Positions 11,711 through 24,900 of a DNA stretch of 64,000 nt are shown one piece after another. Each line of letters begins with the position of its first letter. The first letter of the stretch is position 1. Origin of the DNA: Sitta carolinensis (taxonomy: Eukaryota; Chordata; Aves; Passeriformes; Sittidae); assembly GCA_032173965.1 (NCBI GenBank), contig JAVUNC010000004.1:1130501-1194500 (forward strand), given 5' to 3'. The notes under the pieces were generated by a model. It was not told the DNA's origin. It was given only the letters and a program-made list of their open reading frames with translations, and ran no database searches. A program made the position numbers and the translations under genes.

Positions 11711-14320
11711 AAAGAAAGAAAAAAAACCTCGGAAGAGCGGCTGGAAATGGAAAAAAAAAAAAAAAAGGAATGAAAAAGGAATTAAAAGCTCGGAAGAGCG
11801 GCTGGAAAATGGAAAATGAGAATAAAAATGGAATTAAAAATGGAATAAAAAGCTCGGGAAAGCGCTGGAAATGGAAAATGGAAAAAAAAATGGAATAAAA
11901 AAGGGAATTAAAAGCTCGGAAGAGCAAAGAAAATGAAAGGGAATAAAAAAAATGGAATAAAAAAAGGGAATAAAAGGGAATTAAAAGCTCGGGAAGAGGG
12001 GCTGGAAAATGAAAATGGGATAAAAAATGGGAATAAAAAATGGAATTAAAAAGCTCGGAAGAGCGGTGGAAAATGAAAAATGGATAAAAAAAGGGAATAA
12101 AAAACTTGGGAAGAGCGGCTGGAAAATGGAAAATAAGAAAGGAATAATAAAGATGATGAATATAAAAAATGGAATAAAAAAATGGAATAAAAAAAGGGAA
12201 TTAAAAGCTCGGGAAGAGCGGCTGGAAAATTAAAATAAGGGAAAAAAAAGGGAATAAAAACCTTGGGAAGAGTGGATGGAAAATGGGAATAAAAATGGAA
12301 TAAAAAAATGGATAAAAAGGGAATAAAACCTTGGGAAGAGGGATGGAAAATGAAAATAAGAAATAAAAAGGGAATAAAAAATGGAATAAAAAAAACCTTG
12401 GGAAGAGCGGCTGGAAAATGAAATGGGATTAAAAAAAATGGAATTAAAAAAAAGGGAATAAAAAAGGGAATAAAAAAAAGCTCAGGAAGAGCGGCTGGAA
12501 AATGGGAATTTAAAAGGGAATAAAAAATGGAATAAAAATGGAATTAAAAATGGAATTAAAAGCTTGGGAAGAGCGACTGGAAAATGGGAATAAAAAAAGG
12601 GAATGAAAAAAGGGAATAAAAAACTTGGGAAGAGGGGGTGGAAAATGAAAATGTAAAAAATGGAATAAAAAAGGGAATTAAAAGCTCGGGAAGAGCGGCT
12701 GGAAAATGAAATAAGGGGGAAAAAAAGGGAATAAAAACCTTGGGAAGAGGGGGTGGAAAATGGGAATAAAAAATGGAATAAAAAATGGGATAAAAAGGGA
12801 ATAAAAACCTTGGGAACCTGAGGGCGTGGAAAATGAAATTAAGAATAAAAAGGGAATAAAAAATGGAATAAAATAAAAAATGGGAAAAAAGGTGAAAAAT
12901 GGAATGGATAAAAAAGGGATTAATAAAAATGGAATAAAAAATGGAATAAAAAGGGAGAGCGTGGAAAATGGAAAAAAGGGATAAAAATAATAAAAATGAA
13001 ATTAAAAAATGGAATTAAAAAAGTGGAATAATAAAATGGGAAAAAGATAAAAAAAGGGAATAAAAAAATGAAAAAAATGGGAAAAAGTGGGAAAATGTAA
13101 AAAATGGATAAAAAATGGAATAAAAAAAGGGTAATGTAAAAAGCTCGGGAAGAGCGGATGGAAAATGAAAATAAGGGGAAAAAAGGGAATAAAAGAACAA
13201 TGGGAAAAGAGGGGTGGAAAATGGGAATAAAAAATGGAATAAAAAATGGGATAAAAAGGGAATAAAAACCTTGGGAAGAGGGGTGGAAAATGAAAATAAG
13301 AATATAAAAAGGGAATAAAAAAATGGAATAAAAAAAAAAACTTGGGAAGAAGGTGGAAAATGGAATTAAAAAGGGAATAAAAATGGAATAAAAAATGGAA
13401 TAAAAACTTGGGAAGAAGCGGCTGGAAAATGGAATGGGATAAAAAAATGAAATTAAAAAATGGAATAAAAAAAGGGAATAAAAAATGGGAATAAAGATAA
13501 AAAAAGGGATAAAAAATGGGATAAAAAAAGGAAAAAGATAAAAAAATGGGAATAAAAATGGAGATAAAAAAAAGGGAATAAAGATAAAAAAAGGAATAAA
13601 AAAGAATAAAAATGGAATAAAAAATGGAGATTTAAAAAGGAATAAAAAAAGGGATAAAGATAAAAAAAGGATAAAAATGGAATAAAAAATGGGATAAAAA
13701 AGGGAATAAAGATTAAAAAATGGGATAAAAAATGAAAATTAAAAAAATGGATAAAAAGGGAAAAAAATGGAATAAAAAATGGAAATAAAGATAAAAAAAA
13801 AAGAATAAAAAAAGAAAATTAAAAAATGGGATAAAAAATGGAATAAAAATGGGAATAAAAGATAAAAAAGGGACTAAAAAATGGGAATAAAAAAATGGAA
13901 TAAACGATTAAAAAATGGAATAAAAAAGGGAAAAAAAGGGAATTTAAAAAAAGGGAATAAAGATAAAAAAGGGAATAAAAAATGGGAATAAAAAAAAGGA
14001 TTTAAAATGGGAATAAAAATGGGAATTAAAAATGGGAATAAAGATAAAAAATGGGATAAAGAAATGGGATTAAAAAATGGGAATAAAAAATGAAAATAAA
14101 AAATGGGATAAAAAATGGGAATAAAAATGGAATTTAAAAAAAGGGAATAAAGATAAAAAAGGAATGAAAAAAGGGACTAAAAAAAATTCTAAAAAATGGG
14201 AATAAAAATAAAAAAAGGGATAAAAAATGGGAATAAAAAATGGGAATAATAGGAAAAAAAAGGAATTAAAAAATGGATAAAAAAATGGGAATAAAGATAA
14301 AAAAAAAGGGACTAAAAACC
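11700..14320. repeat. GGGAATAAAAAATGG array
   Basis: To about 13400 many units also carry AGCTCGGGAAGAGCGGCTGG at 60-120 base spacing; beyond that only GGAATAAAAAA blocks remain. Confidence 0.85.
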
Positions 14321-14670
14321 GGCAAAATAAAATAAAATAAAATAATGTAAAATAAAGTAAAATAAAATAAAATAAAGTAAAATAAAATAAAATAAAATAA
14401 AGTAAAATAAAATAAAATGAAATAAAATGAAATAAAATGAATAAAATAAAATAAAAATAAAATAAAATAAAATAAAATAAATAAAATAAAATAAAATAAA
14501 ATAAATAAAAATAAAATAAAATAAAATAAAGTAAAATAAAATAAAATAAAATAAAATAAAGTAAAATAAAATAAAATAAAATAAAGTAAAATAAAATAAA
14601 ATAAAATAAAGTAAAGTAAAATAAAGTAAAGTAAAATAAAATAAAATAAAATAAATGAAATGAAATGAAA
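14320..14670. repeat. (AAAAT)n microsatellite
   Basis: About 350 bases of AAAATAAAATA with GTAAA and ATGAA variants. Confidence 0.95.
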
Positions 14671-14759
14671 TGAAATCTGGGAAAAAAATCCAGGGAAAAA
14701 AGTCCAGGAAAAAAATCCAGGGAAAAAAATCCAGGGAAAGGGATGGGAGAAAAAATCCA

Positions 14760-15180
14760 GGAAAAAAACCCTGGGAAATCCCCAAATTCCCAAAATTCCC
14801 AAATTCCCATTCCCGACCTTTCCCATGGAAATTCCCAAATCATTCCCAAAAATCTCTGTTAAAATTCCCAACCTTTCTGTAGGAATTCCCAATTCCCAAA
14901 AATCTTCCTTAAAATCCCCGACCCTTTCCATGGGAACCCCCAAATTCCCAAATTCCCATTCCTGACCTTTTCCATGGGAATTCCCCAAATTCCCAAAATT
15001 CCCAAATTCCCAAATTCCCATTCCAACCTTTCCCATGGGAATTCCCAAATTCCCAAAATTCCCCAATTCCCATTCCCAACCCTTTCCATAGGAATTCCCA
15101 AATTCCCAAAATTCCCAAATTCCAAATCCCAAATTCCCATTCCCAACCTCTCCCACCGCAATTCCCAAAAATTCTCAAAT
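14760..15180. repeat. CCCAAATTCCCATTCCC array downstream of GULO
   Basis: About five units of 70-90 bases with ACCTTTCCATGGGAATTCC. Confidence 0.8.
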
Positions 15181-15195
15181 TCTTCTCCAGGAATT

Positions 15196-15201
15196 TTATT
15201 G
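15196..15201 (-). terminator. GULO polyadenylation signal
   Basis: AATAAA (minus strand GCAATAAAATTCC) about 75 bases after the stop; the sequence turns into a tandem array just beyond. Confidence 0.7.
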
Positions 15202-15274
15202 CAGGATTAACCCCAACCCCAACACTGCGTGAATCCCGCGGAATTCCGGGATTTTCCCCAGATTTTCCCGGATT

Positions 15275-15403
15275 TCAGAAGAAGACTTTTTCCAGGTAGG
15301 AGTTGAGGAAGAGCCCGCCCGGATCCAGCTTTTCCCGGATGGCGCAGAATTTCGGGAATGCCGGGAACATCCGCTCCAGCTCCCGCCGGGTGCAGCTGTG
15401 AGC
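15275..15403 (-). CDS. GULO: GULO exon 12 (terminal)
   Basis: Encodes [20 protein letters not shown] and ends [12 protein letters not shown] before TGA at 15277-15275, the same end as mammalian GULO. Confidence 0.97.
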   Translation of the reverse strand, partial: AHSCTRRELERMFPAFPKFCAIREKLDPGGLFLNSYLEKVFF

Positions 15404-15869
15404 CTGCCCAGGACAATTCCCGATTTTCCAAAAATCCGGAATGCCCAGGTGGGAATTTTCCCATTTTTAAATTTTTTTAGGATTCCCGTGCCTCAGTTTC
15501 CCTTTGGAAAATCCCTTCCGTTTTCCAGGATCGGGATCATTTTTCATGGAAAATTCCCAATTTTTCCCAAAATCTGGGAATGTCCAGGTGGGAATTTTCC
15601 CATTTTTAATATTTTTTAGGATTCCCGTGCCTCAGTTTCCCTTTGGGAAAATCCCTCCCATTTCCCAGGATCATTTTCCCATTAAATTCCCGATTTTTCC
15701 AAAATGTGGGAATGCCCAGATGGGAATTTTCCCATTTTTAATTTTTTTTAGGATCCCTTGCCTCAGTTTCCCTCTGGAAAAATCCCTCCCATTTCCCAGG
15801 ACTGGGATCATTTTCCCTCTGGAAAATTCCTGATTTTCCCCAATCTGGGAATGCCCAGGTGGGAATTTT

Positions 15870-15912
<43 letters not shown>

Positions 15913-18900
15913 GAATTCCATGCCTCAGTTTCCCTCTGGAAAAATCCATGTTTTCCCAGTGTTTTTCCTGGTGTTTTCCCCATGTTTTCCCAATGTTTTC
16001 CTCATGTTTTCCCCCATATTTTCCCCATGTTTTTCCAATGTTTTTTCCCACGTTTTCCCTGGTGTTTTTCCCGTATTTTCCCATGTTTATCCCATGTTTT
16101 TTCCCAGTGTTTTTCCCATGTTTTTCCCGTATTTTCCCATGTTTATCCCATGTTTTTTTCCCAGTGTTTTCCCCATGTTTTTCCCATGTTTTCCCCATAT
16201 TTTCCCCATGTTTTCCCCATGTTTTTTCCCAGTTTTTTTCCCATGTTTTTCCCATGTTTTCCCCATGTATCCCCCATGTTTTTCCCATATTTTCCCATGT
16301 TTTTCCCTTGTTTTTCTCATGTTTTTCCCATGTTTTTCCCAGTGTTTTTCTCATGTTTTTCCCAGTGTTTTTCCCCATGTTTTCCCCATGTTTTCCCTGG
16401 TGTTTTTCCCATGTTTTCCCCATGTTCACCCCGGTGTTTTCCCAAGTTTTTCCCATGTTTTCCCCAGTGTTTCCCCATATTTTCCCGGTGTTTTCCGGGT
16501 GTTTTCCCAGTGTTTTTCCCCATGTTCACCCCGGTGTTTTCCCATGTTTTTCCCATATTTTCCCCATGTTTTTCCCTTGTTTTTCTCATGTTTTTCCCAT
16601 GTTTTTCCCATGTTTTTCCCAGCGTTTTTTCCATGTTTTTCCCAGTGTTTTTCCCCATGTTTTCCCCATGTTTTCCCTGGTTTTTTTCCCATGTTTTTCC
16701 CAGTGTTTTCCCCCATGTTTTCCCCACGTTTTCCCTGGTTTTTTTCCCATGTTTTTCCAGTGTTTCCCCATGTTTTCCCCATGTTTTCCCGGTGTTTCTC
16801 TGGTGTTTTCCCGGTGTTTTTCCCATGTTTTTCCCGGCAGTTTCCCTACCTTGGCCCAGTGGGGTCTCCCTCCCAGGCTCCTCATGATGCCCTCGTAGAT
16901 CTCCCAGTAGCGGCACCGCGGGATCTCCTTCCCGTAGGGGCTGCGGGAGCCACACCGGGATCAGCCGGGATCCCGGGAATCCCCCCGGGAAAAAGGGATC
17001 CACCCCCTGGGAATGATCCACCCACCCCGGGAATGATCCATCCTGGGAATGATCCACCCATGGAATGATCCACCCCCCTGGGAATGATCCACCCCACTGG
17101 GAATGATCCACCCATGGAATGTTCCATCCTGGGAATGATCCACCCGGGGAATGATCCACCCATGGAATGATCCACCCTGGGAATGATCCACCCCCCTGGG
17201 AATGATCCACCCCCTGGGAATGATCCACCCACTGGGAATGATCCACCCACTGGGAATGATCCACCCCGGGAAGGATCCACTCATGGAATGATCCACCCAT
17301 GGAACGATCCACCCTGGGAATGATCCACCCTGGAATGATCCACCCTGGGAATGATCCACTGTTCTCAGTCCAGATCCCTGTTTTCATGGATTTGGGATTG
17401 TGAGATCAGGATCTGCAGGGATCCCCATTCTCAGATTCCCAGAGGGAATGATGTATCCAATCCAGATCCATCTTTTCCATGGATTTGGGATTGTGGGATC
17501 AGGATCTGCAGGGATCCCCATTCTCAGATTCCCAGTGGGAATGATGTATCCAATCCAGATCCATCTTTTCCATGCATTTGGGATTCTGGGACTGGGATCT
17601 GCAGGGATCCCCATGCAAATATTCCCAGTGGGAATGGATTCCATGGATTTGCTCCTCATCCAGGGAATTCTGGGATTGAGGAGATCCCAGGGAAAAGCTG
17701 GGACAGTGGATGGATTTGGGATTTTGGGATTGGGATCTGAAGGGATCCCAAGCAAACATTCCCAGGGGGAATGGTGTTACCAATCCAGATCTGTCTTTTC
17801 CATGCATTTGGAATCCCGGGATTGGGACCTGGAGGGATCCCATGCAAAAATTCCCAGTGGGAATGGTGTTACCTATCCAGATCAGTCTTTTCCAGGGAAT
17901 TTTGGGACCCCAGGATCAGGATCTGGAAGGATCCCATGCTCAGATTCCCAGTGGGAATGCTGTTACCAATCCAGAACCCTCTTTTCCAGGGAATTTTGGG
18001 ATCCCAGGATCAGGATCTGCAGGGATCCCCATGCAAATATTCCCAGTGGGAATGGATTCCATGGATTTGCTCCTCATCCAGGGAATTCTGGGATTGAGGA
18101 GATCCCAGGGAAAAACTGGGACAGACAATGGATGAATTTGGGATCTTGGGATTGGGATCTGAAGGGATCTCAAGCAAACATTCCAAGTGGGAATGATGTA
18201 TCCAATCCAGATCTGTCTTTTCCATGGATTTGGAATCCTGGGATTGGGATCTGGAGGGATCCCCATTCCCAGTGGGTGGAGTGGATTCCATGGATTTGTT
18301 CCTCATGCAGGGAATTCTGGGATTGAGGATATTCCAGGGAAAGGTTCAGAAAGGGCTGGGTTTGGGATCCTGGGATCGGGATCCGGAGGGATCCCATGCA
18401 AATATTCCAGCTGGGAATGGCTTCCACGGATTCCCCCCTCATCCAGGGAATCCTGGGATTGAGAACATCCCAGGGAATTCTGGGATTGAGCAAATCCCAG
18501 GAAAACGCCGGGACAACACCCCCACGGAATTCCACCCCCCCCACCCGCAGCATTCCCAGAACATCCCAACGACCATAAACCCCAGAACGGGCGGATCCTC
18601 CCATCCCGGGCTGACATTCCCACCGGGAATGCGGCTGGAATGCCGCCGCCGTTACCGGTACATGATGATGTTGATGTAGCAGCTGTCCCGCTGGAAGCAG
18701 GGGCTCAGCAGGATCTCATCCCGCCGGGTGAAGCGGATTTCCACCGGGAAGTGCGCCACGAGGCCCGGCTCGCGCTCCAGCGCCGCCTGCAGCTCCAGCA
18801 GCGCCGCCTTGGTCTGCTCGCTGCGCCCGGGAAAAGCGGGAGGAGCGGGAAAGCTGGGAATGCTCCGGGAGGGAGAGCCAGAATCCAAAAATCATCCCAA

Positions 18901-21900
18901 ATCCCCAAATCCCCAAATCCTGATTCCCGCCCCAAATCCCTCCTTGGTGTTCTCACTGTTCCCAGGAAAACGGAGTGAGGGGGAAATCTGGGAATGCTCC
19001 AAGAGGGGGGGAAGCAAAATCCAAAAATCCCCAAATCCCCAAATCCTGATTCCCGCCCCAAATCCCTCCTTGGTCTGCTCGCTGCGCCCGGGAAAAGCGG
19101 GAGGAGCGGGAAAGCTGGGAATGCTCCGGAGGGAGAGCCAGAATCCAAAAATCCCCAAATCCCCAAATCCTGATTCCCGCCCCAAATCCCTCCTTGGTCT
19201 GCTCGCTGCGCCCGGGAAAAGCGGGAGGAGCGGGAAAGCTGGGAATGCTCAGGGAGGGAAGAGCCAGAATCCCCAAATCCCCAAATCCTGATTCCCGCCC
19301 CAAATCCCTCCTTGGTGTTCTCACTGTTCCCAGGAAAACGGAGTGAGGGGGAAATCTGGGAATGCTCCGAGAGGGAGAGCCAGAATCCCCAAATCCCGAA
19401 ATCCACAAATCCTGATTCCAGGCCCCAAATCCCTCCTTGGTCTTCTCGCTGCGCCCGGGAAAAGCGGGAGGAGCGGGAAAGCTGGGAATGCTCCGAGAGG
19501 GAGAGCCAGAATCCAAAAATCCCCAAATCCCAAATCCCCAAATCCCCAAATCCCCAAATCCTGATTCCCGCCCCAAATCCCTCCTTGGTGTTCTCACTGT
19601 TCCCAGGAAAACGGAGTGAGGGGAAATCTGGGAATGCTCCAAGAGGGGGGGAAGCAAAATCCAAAAATCCCAAATCCCCAAATCCTGATTCCCGCCCCAA
19701 ATCCCTCCTTGGTCTGCTCGCTGCGCCCGGGAAAAGCGGGAGAGCGGGAAAGCTGGGAATGCTCAGGGAGGGAGAGCCAGAAATCCCAAATCCCAAATCC
19801 TGATTCCGCCCCAAATCCCTCCTTGGTGTTCTCACTGTTCCAGGAAAACGGAAGTGAGGGAAATCTGGGAATGCTCGAGAGGGAGAGCCAGAATCCCCAA
19901 ATCCCGAAATCCACAAATCCTGATTCCAGGCCCCAAATCCCTCCTTGGTCTTCTCGCTGCGCCCGGGAAAAGCGGGAGGAGCGGGAAAGCTGGGAATGCT
20001 CCGAGAGGGAGAGCCAGAATCCAAAAATCCCCAAATCCCAAAATCCCCAAATCCCCAAATCCCCAAATCCCCAAATCCTGATTCCCGCCCCAAATCCCTC
20101 CTTGGTCTTCTCGCTGCGCCCGGGAAAAGTGGGAGGAGAGGGAAATCTGGGAATGCTCCGGGAGAGGGAAATCTGGGAATGCTCCAAGAGGAGGGGAAGC
20201 AAAATCCCAAAATCCCAAAATCCCCAAATCCTGATTCCCGGCCCAAATCCCTCCTTGGTCTTCTCGCTGTGCCCGGGAAAAGCGGGATGAGCAGGAAAGC
20301 TGGGAATGCTCAGGGAGCGGAGAAGCAAAATCCCAGAATCCCAAAATTCCTGCCCCAAATCCCTCCCTGGAATTGCCAGGAGCTTGGAAAATCCCAGAAT
20401 CCAAAATCCTCAAATCCTGATCCCCACCCCAAACCCCTCCTGGGAAAAATGGGATTTGGGAAAATCCTGGAATTCACAGAGTGTGGAGTCCCAAAATCCC
20501 TAAATTCCAAAATTCTGCTTCCCACCCCAAATTCCTCCCTGGGATTGACAGGAGCTTGGAAAATCCCAGAATCCAAAATCCTGAAATTCTGATTCCCGCC
20601 CCAAATCCCTCCTTGGTCTTCTTGCTGTTCCCGGGAAAAGGGAGTGAGGGGGAAATCTGGGAATGCTCCAAGAGGGGAGAAGCAAAATCCCCAAATCCCC
20701 AAATCCCCAAATCCCCAAATCCCCAAATCCTGATTCCCGCCCCAAATCCATCCATGGAAAAACAGGATTTTGAGAAATCCCGGAATTTCCTGAGTGTGGA
20801 GTCCCAAAATCCCAAATCAGGGAATTTCCTTGGGAATGGGCCAGGATCCTGGAATTTCCATGGGAATGTCCTGGGATCAGGGAATTTCCATGGGGATGGC
20901 CAAGTCCTGGACTGGGATCTGGGAATTACCCCGGGAATTTCCCCAGGAATGTTCTGGAATCTGGGAAGTACATGGGAATGACCAAATCCTGGACTGGGAT
21001 CAGGGAATTTCTCTGGGAGTTTCCCTGGGAATTTCCCCAGGAATGTTCTGGAATTCCCTGGAATTACATGGGGATGGCTCAGTCCTGGACTGGAATTTGG
21101 GGAATTTCTCTGTGAATTCCCATGGAACATTCCGGAATTTCCCTGGCATTACATGGGGATGGCCCAGTCCTGGACTGGAATTTGGGAATTTCCCCGGGAA
21201 TTTCCCTGGAATTACATGGTGATGGCCCTGGACTGGGATCTGGGAATTTCCATGGAATATTCCAGAATTCCCGGCATTACATGGGGATGGCCCAGTCCTG
21301 GACTGGAATCTGGGGAATTTCTCTGTGAATTTCCATGGAACATTCCGGAATTTCCCTGGCATTACATGGGGATGGCCCAGTCCTGGACTGGAATCTGGGG
21401 AATTTCTCTGTGAATTTCCATGGAACATTCCGGAATTTCCCTGGCATTACATGGGGATGGCCCAGTCCTGGACTGGGATCTGTGAATTTCCATGGAACAT
21501 TCCGGAATTTCCCTGGCATTACATGGGGATGGCCCAGTCCTGGACTGGGATCTGGGAATTTCCATGGAATATTCCGGAATTCCCGGCATTACATGGGGAT
21601 GGCCCAGTCCTGGACGTGCTGCCGGAAGCGGCACTCGTAGGAGAAGAGGCGGTGGCTCGGCGCCACGCGCTCCTGCCGGGAATTGCAGAGGAGCCGGAAG
21701 AAGGCGCGGTTGATCCACGGCACCAGGCGGGGGAAGAAGGAGCTGCCGGGAAAAACAAAAAAAAAAAAATCGTGAATTCAGCCGGGAATTCTGGCCCTGG
21801 GATCGGCATCGGGAATCCCAAGGATTCTCTGGGAATTCCTGCCCCAATCTCGGGTTTTTCCTAAGGAATTCCCAAAATTCCCAGGCTGGGTTGGATGCAG

Positions 21901-24900
21901 CCCCATCTTGATTCCTCCTCAAGAAGGAATTTTGGGAATTTTGGGGTTTCCCTTCTCCTTTTCCAGCCCTGAATTCCATAAAAACCCCTGGGATGGATCC
22001 TGAGCATCCCAAATCCCAGAATTCCGGAATTCCTTGGGATGGGCTCCAGGGACCCTCAATCCCAGCCTGAATTTTTCTGACTTTTCCCTGGACACTCCCA
22101 GGGATTCTTTGGGAATTCTGTCGCAGCTGGGAATCCCTTCCCAAATTCCTCACAAATTCCATGGGATTTTGGGAGGTTTTCGGGGATTTTTTAGGAATTT
22201 TTGTGGGATTTGATGTATTCTTCAGGATTTGGGATTTTTGGATGGGGATTCCGAGGGTTTTGGGATTTGGAGGTTTTTTTCCTGGGATTTTGTGACTTTG
22301 GGGGGGGATTTGGGGTTTTTTTTTTTTGGGATCATCATGGGAATTCTGGAATTCCTGCCCAATCCCGGTTTTTCCCAGGGAATTCCCAAAATTCCAGCCC
22401 TGGGTTGGATGTAGCCCCATCCTGATTCCTCCCCAGGAAGGAATTTTGGGAATTCCCTGGGAATTGGGGACTCCAGGCAGGGATTTTGGGAATCCACTTT
22501 GGGATTTTGGGGAATCAACTCCTGGGGATTTTGGGAATCAATTTTTGGGAATCCACTTTGGGATTTTGGAAATCTTTTTGGGATTTGGGGAATCCTCTTT
22601 GGGATTGTGGGAATCCTCTTTTTGGGGGGTTGGGAATCAAAGTTTTAGGATTTTGGGAATCCACTGCTGGGAGTTTGGGAATCCACGGCTTGGATTTGGG
22701 GAATTCAGTGCTGGGATTGTGGGAATCCTCTTTTTGGGGTTTTGGGAATCCAGTTGGGGATTTTTTGAATCCAATTTTGGGAATTCACTGCTGGGATTTT
22801 GGAATTCAATTTTTGGGGATTTTGGAAATTCACTGCTGGGATTTTTGGAATCCGATTTTGGGAATCCACTGCTGGGGGTTTGGGGAATCCATTTTGGGAA
22901 TCTGCTTTGGAATTTTGGGAATCCAGTTGGGGGATTTTGGGAATCCACTGCTGGGATTTTGGGAATCCTCGTTCTGGGAATCAACTTTTGGGAATCCACT
23001 TTGGGATTTTGGGAATGCCCTTATGGTATTTTTGAATCCAATTTTGGGAATCAACTCTGGGGATTTTGGGAATCCTCTTTGGGATTTTGAGACTCCACCG
23101 CTGGGATTGTGGGATTCAGCTTTTGGGATTTTGGGAATTCCCATTCCCACCAGGATTTCAAATCCATGGAATTCAGGGGTTGGAAAATTCTCGAATTTTT
23201 TGGGAATTTTTCAGGGATTTTTCGGGGTTTTTTTGGATTTTTGCGATTTTTTGGGGGTTTTTCCAGCCAGAAGAATTCCAGGATTATTTTTATTCTGGAC
23301 ACCAGGGGGCAGCAATTCCCAAATTTCTGCTTTTCCCGGGAATGGGAAATCCATTAAAACTTAAAAATAATAATCTTAAAAAATAAGAATATTAAAAAAA
23401 AAGAAACAAAAACAAAAATAAAAATAATATTAACAGTAATAATAATATTAATACTATTAATATCAATACTATTAATAATATCAATATAAATAATTTCAAT
23501 AATATCAATTATCTCAATAATAGCAATAATATTAATAATATCAAGAATATTAATAATATCGACAATATCAATAATCTGAATAGTATCAATAATATTAATA
23601 ATATCAAGAATATCAAGAATATTAATAATATTAATAACATCATTAATATCAATAATATCAGTAATATAAATAATATTAATATTTTCAATAATCTCAATAA
23701 TATCGATAATAATAATATTAATAATATCAATAATAATAATCGTATTAATAATATTAATAATCTCAATAATAATATTAATAACATTTCTCTTGGTCTCACC
23801 TGAGCCAGAGCAGGAATTCCAGGAGATAAAATCCCACAGCGTAACCCCAGAACCAGCTGGAGGAGGAGCTGGGTTCCTGAAAACCGGGAAAAAACAGGGA
23901 AAAATCGGGAAAAATGGGAAAAATGGAGACAAAAATGGGGAAAAATGGGCGGGAAATGGGGGGGGAAATGGGGAAAATGGGGGAAAATGGGGAAAATGGG
24001 GGGGGAAATGGGGGGGAAATGGGGAAAAATGGGGAAAAAATGGGGAAAAATGGGGAAAAATGGGGAAAAATGGGAAAAAATGGGGAAAATAGGGGAAAAA
24101 ATGGGGAAATATGGGGGAAAATGGGGAAAAATGGGGAAAAATGGGGGAAAATGGGGAAAAATGGGGAAAAATGGGGGGAAAATGGGGAAAAATCGGAAAA
24201 AACCGGAATGTTGGGAAGGGCCGAGGGCTGGGAAATCCTGGAATTCCCAAAGGGTGGAGCCCAAAATCCCCAAATTCATCCCTGGAAAAATGGGGTTGGG
24301 GAAAATCCCAGAATTCCCAATGGGTGGAGGCCAAAAATCCCAAAATTCTGATTCCCACTAAAATCCATTCCTGGGTAAAAGAGGATTTGGGAAATCCTGG
24401 AATTCCCAAAGAGCAGAGCCCAAAATCCCAAATCCAACCCTGGAAAAAATGGGATTGGGGAAAACCCTGGAATTCTGAGAGTGTGGAGACCCAAAATCCC
24501 GAATTTCATCCCTGGAAAAATGGGAATTTTTGAGAAAGCCCCAGAATTCCCAAAGAGTGGAGCTCAAAAATCCCAAATTTCATCCCTGGGAAAATGGGAA
24601 TGGGGAAAATCCCGGAATTCCGAGAGCGTGGAGCTCCCAAATCCCACAATCCCCCCTGGAATTTTTTGGGGATTTTGGAAAATTCCTTTAATTCCCAGCT
24701 CTCTGCCCCTTTCCCAAATCCCAGGACTTGGGGAAATTCTCGGCATTCCCGGCATTCCCGGAATTCCCAGAATTCCTGCCTGCTCCGTGGGGTCCTGGTA
24801 GATGAGCTGGACGTGGTCGCTGTGCGGGAACCACAGGAAACGGAAAAACTGGGAATGTGCCAGGTGCTGCTCCAGCTCCTCGAGCACCTGGAAAGGGCGG

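Noticed and set aside
15758..17068. Phe/Pro/Cys/His-rich frames resembling membrane proteins
   Set aside because: Come from the CCATGTTTTTCCC array; hydrophobicity is a composition effect.
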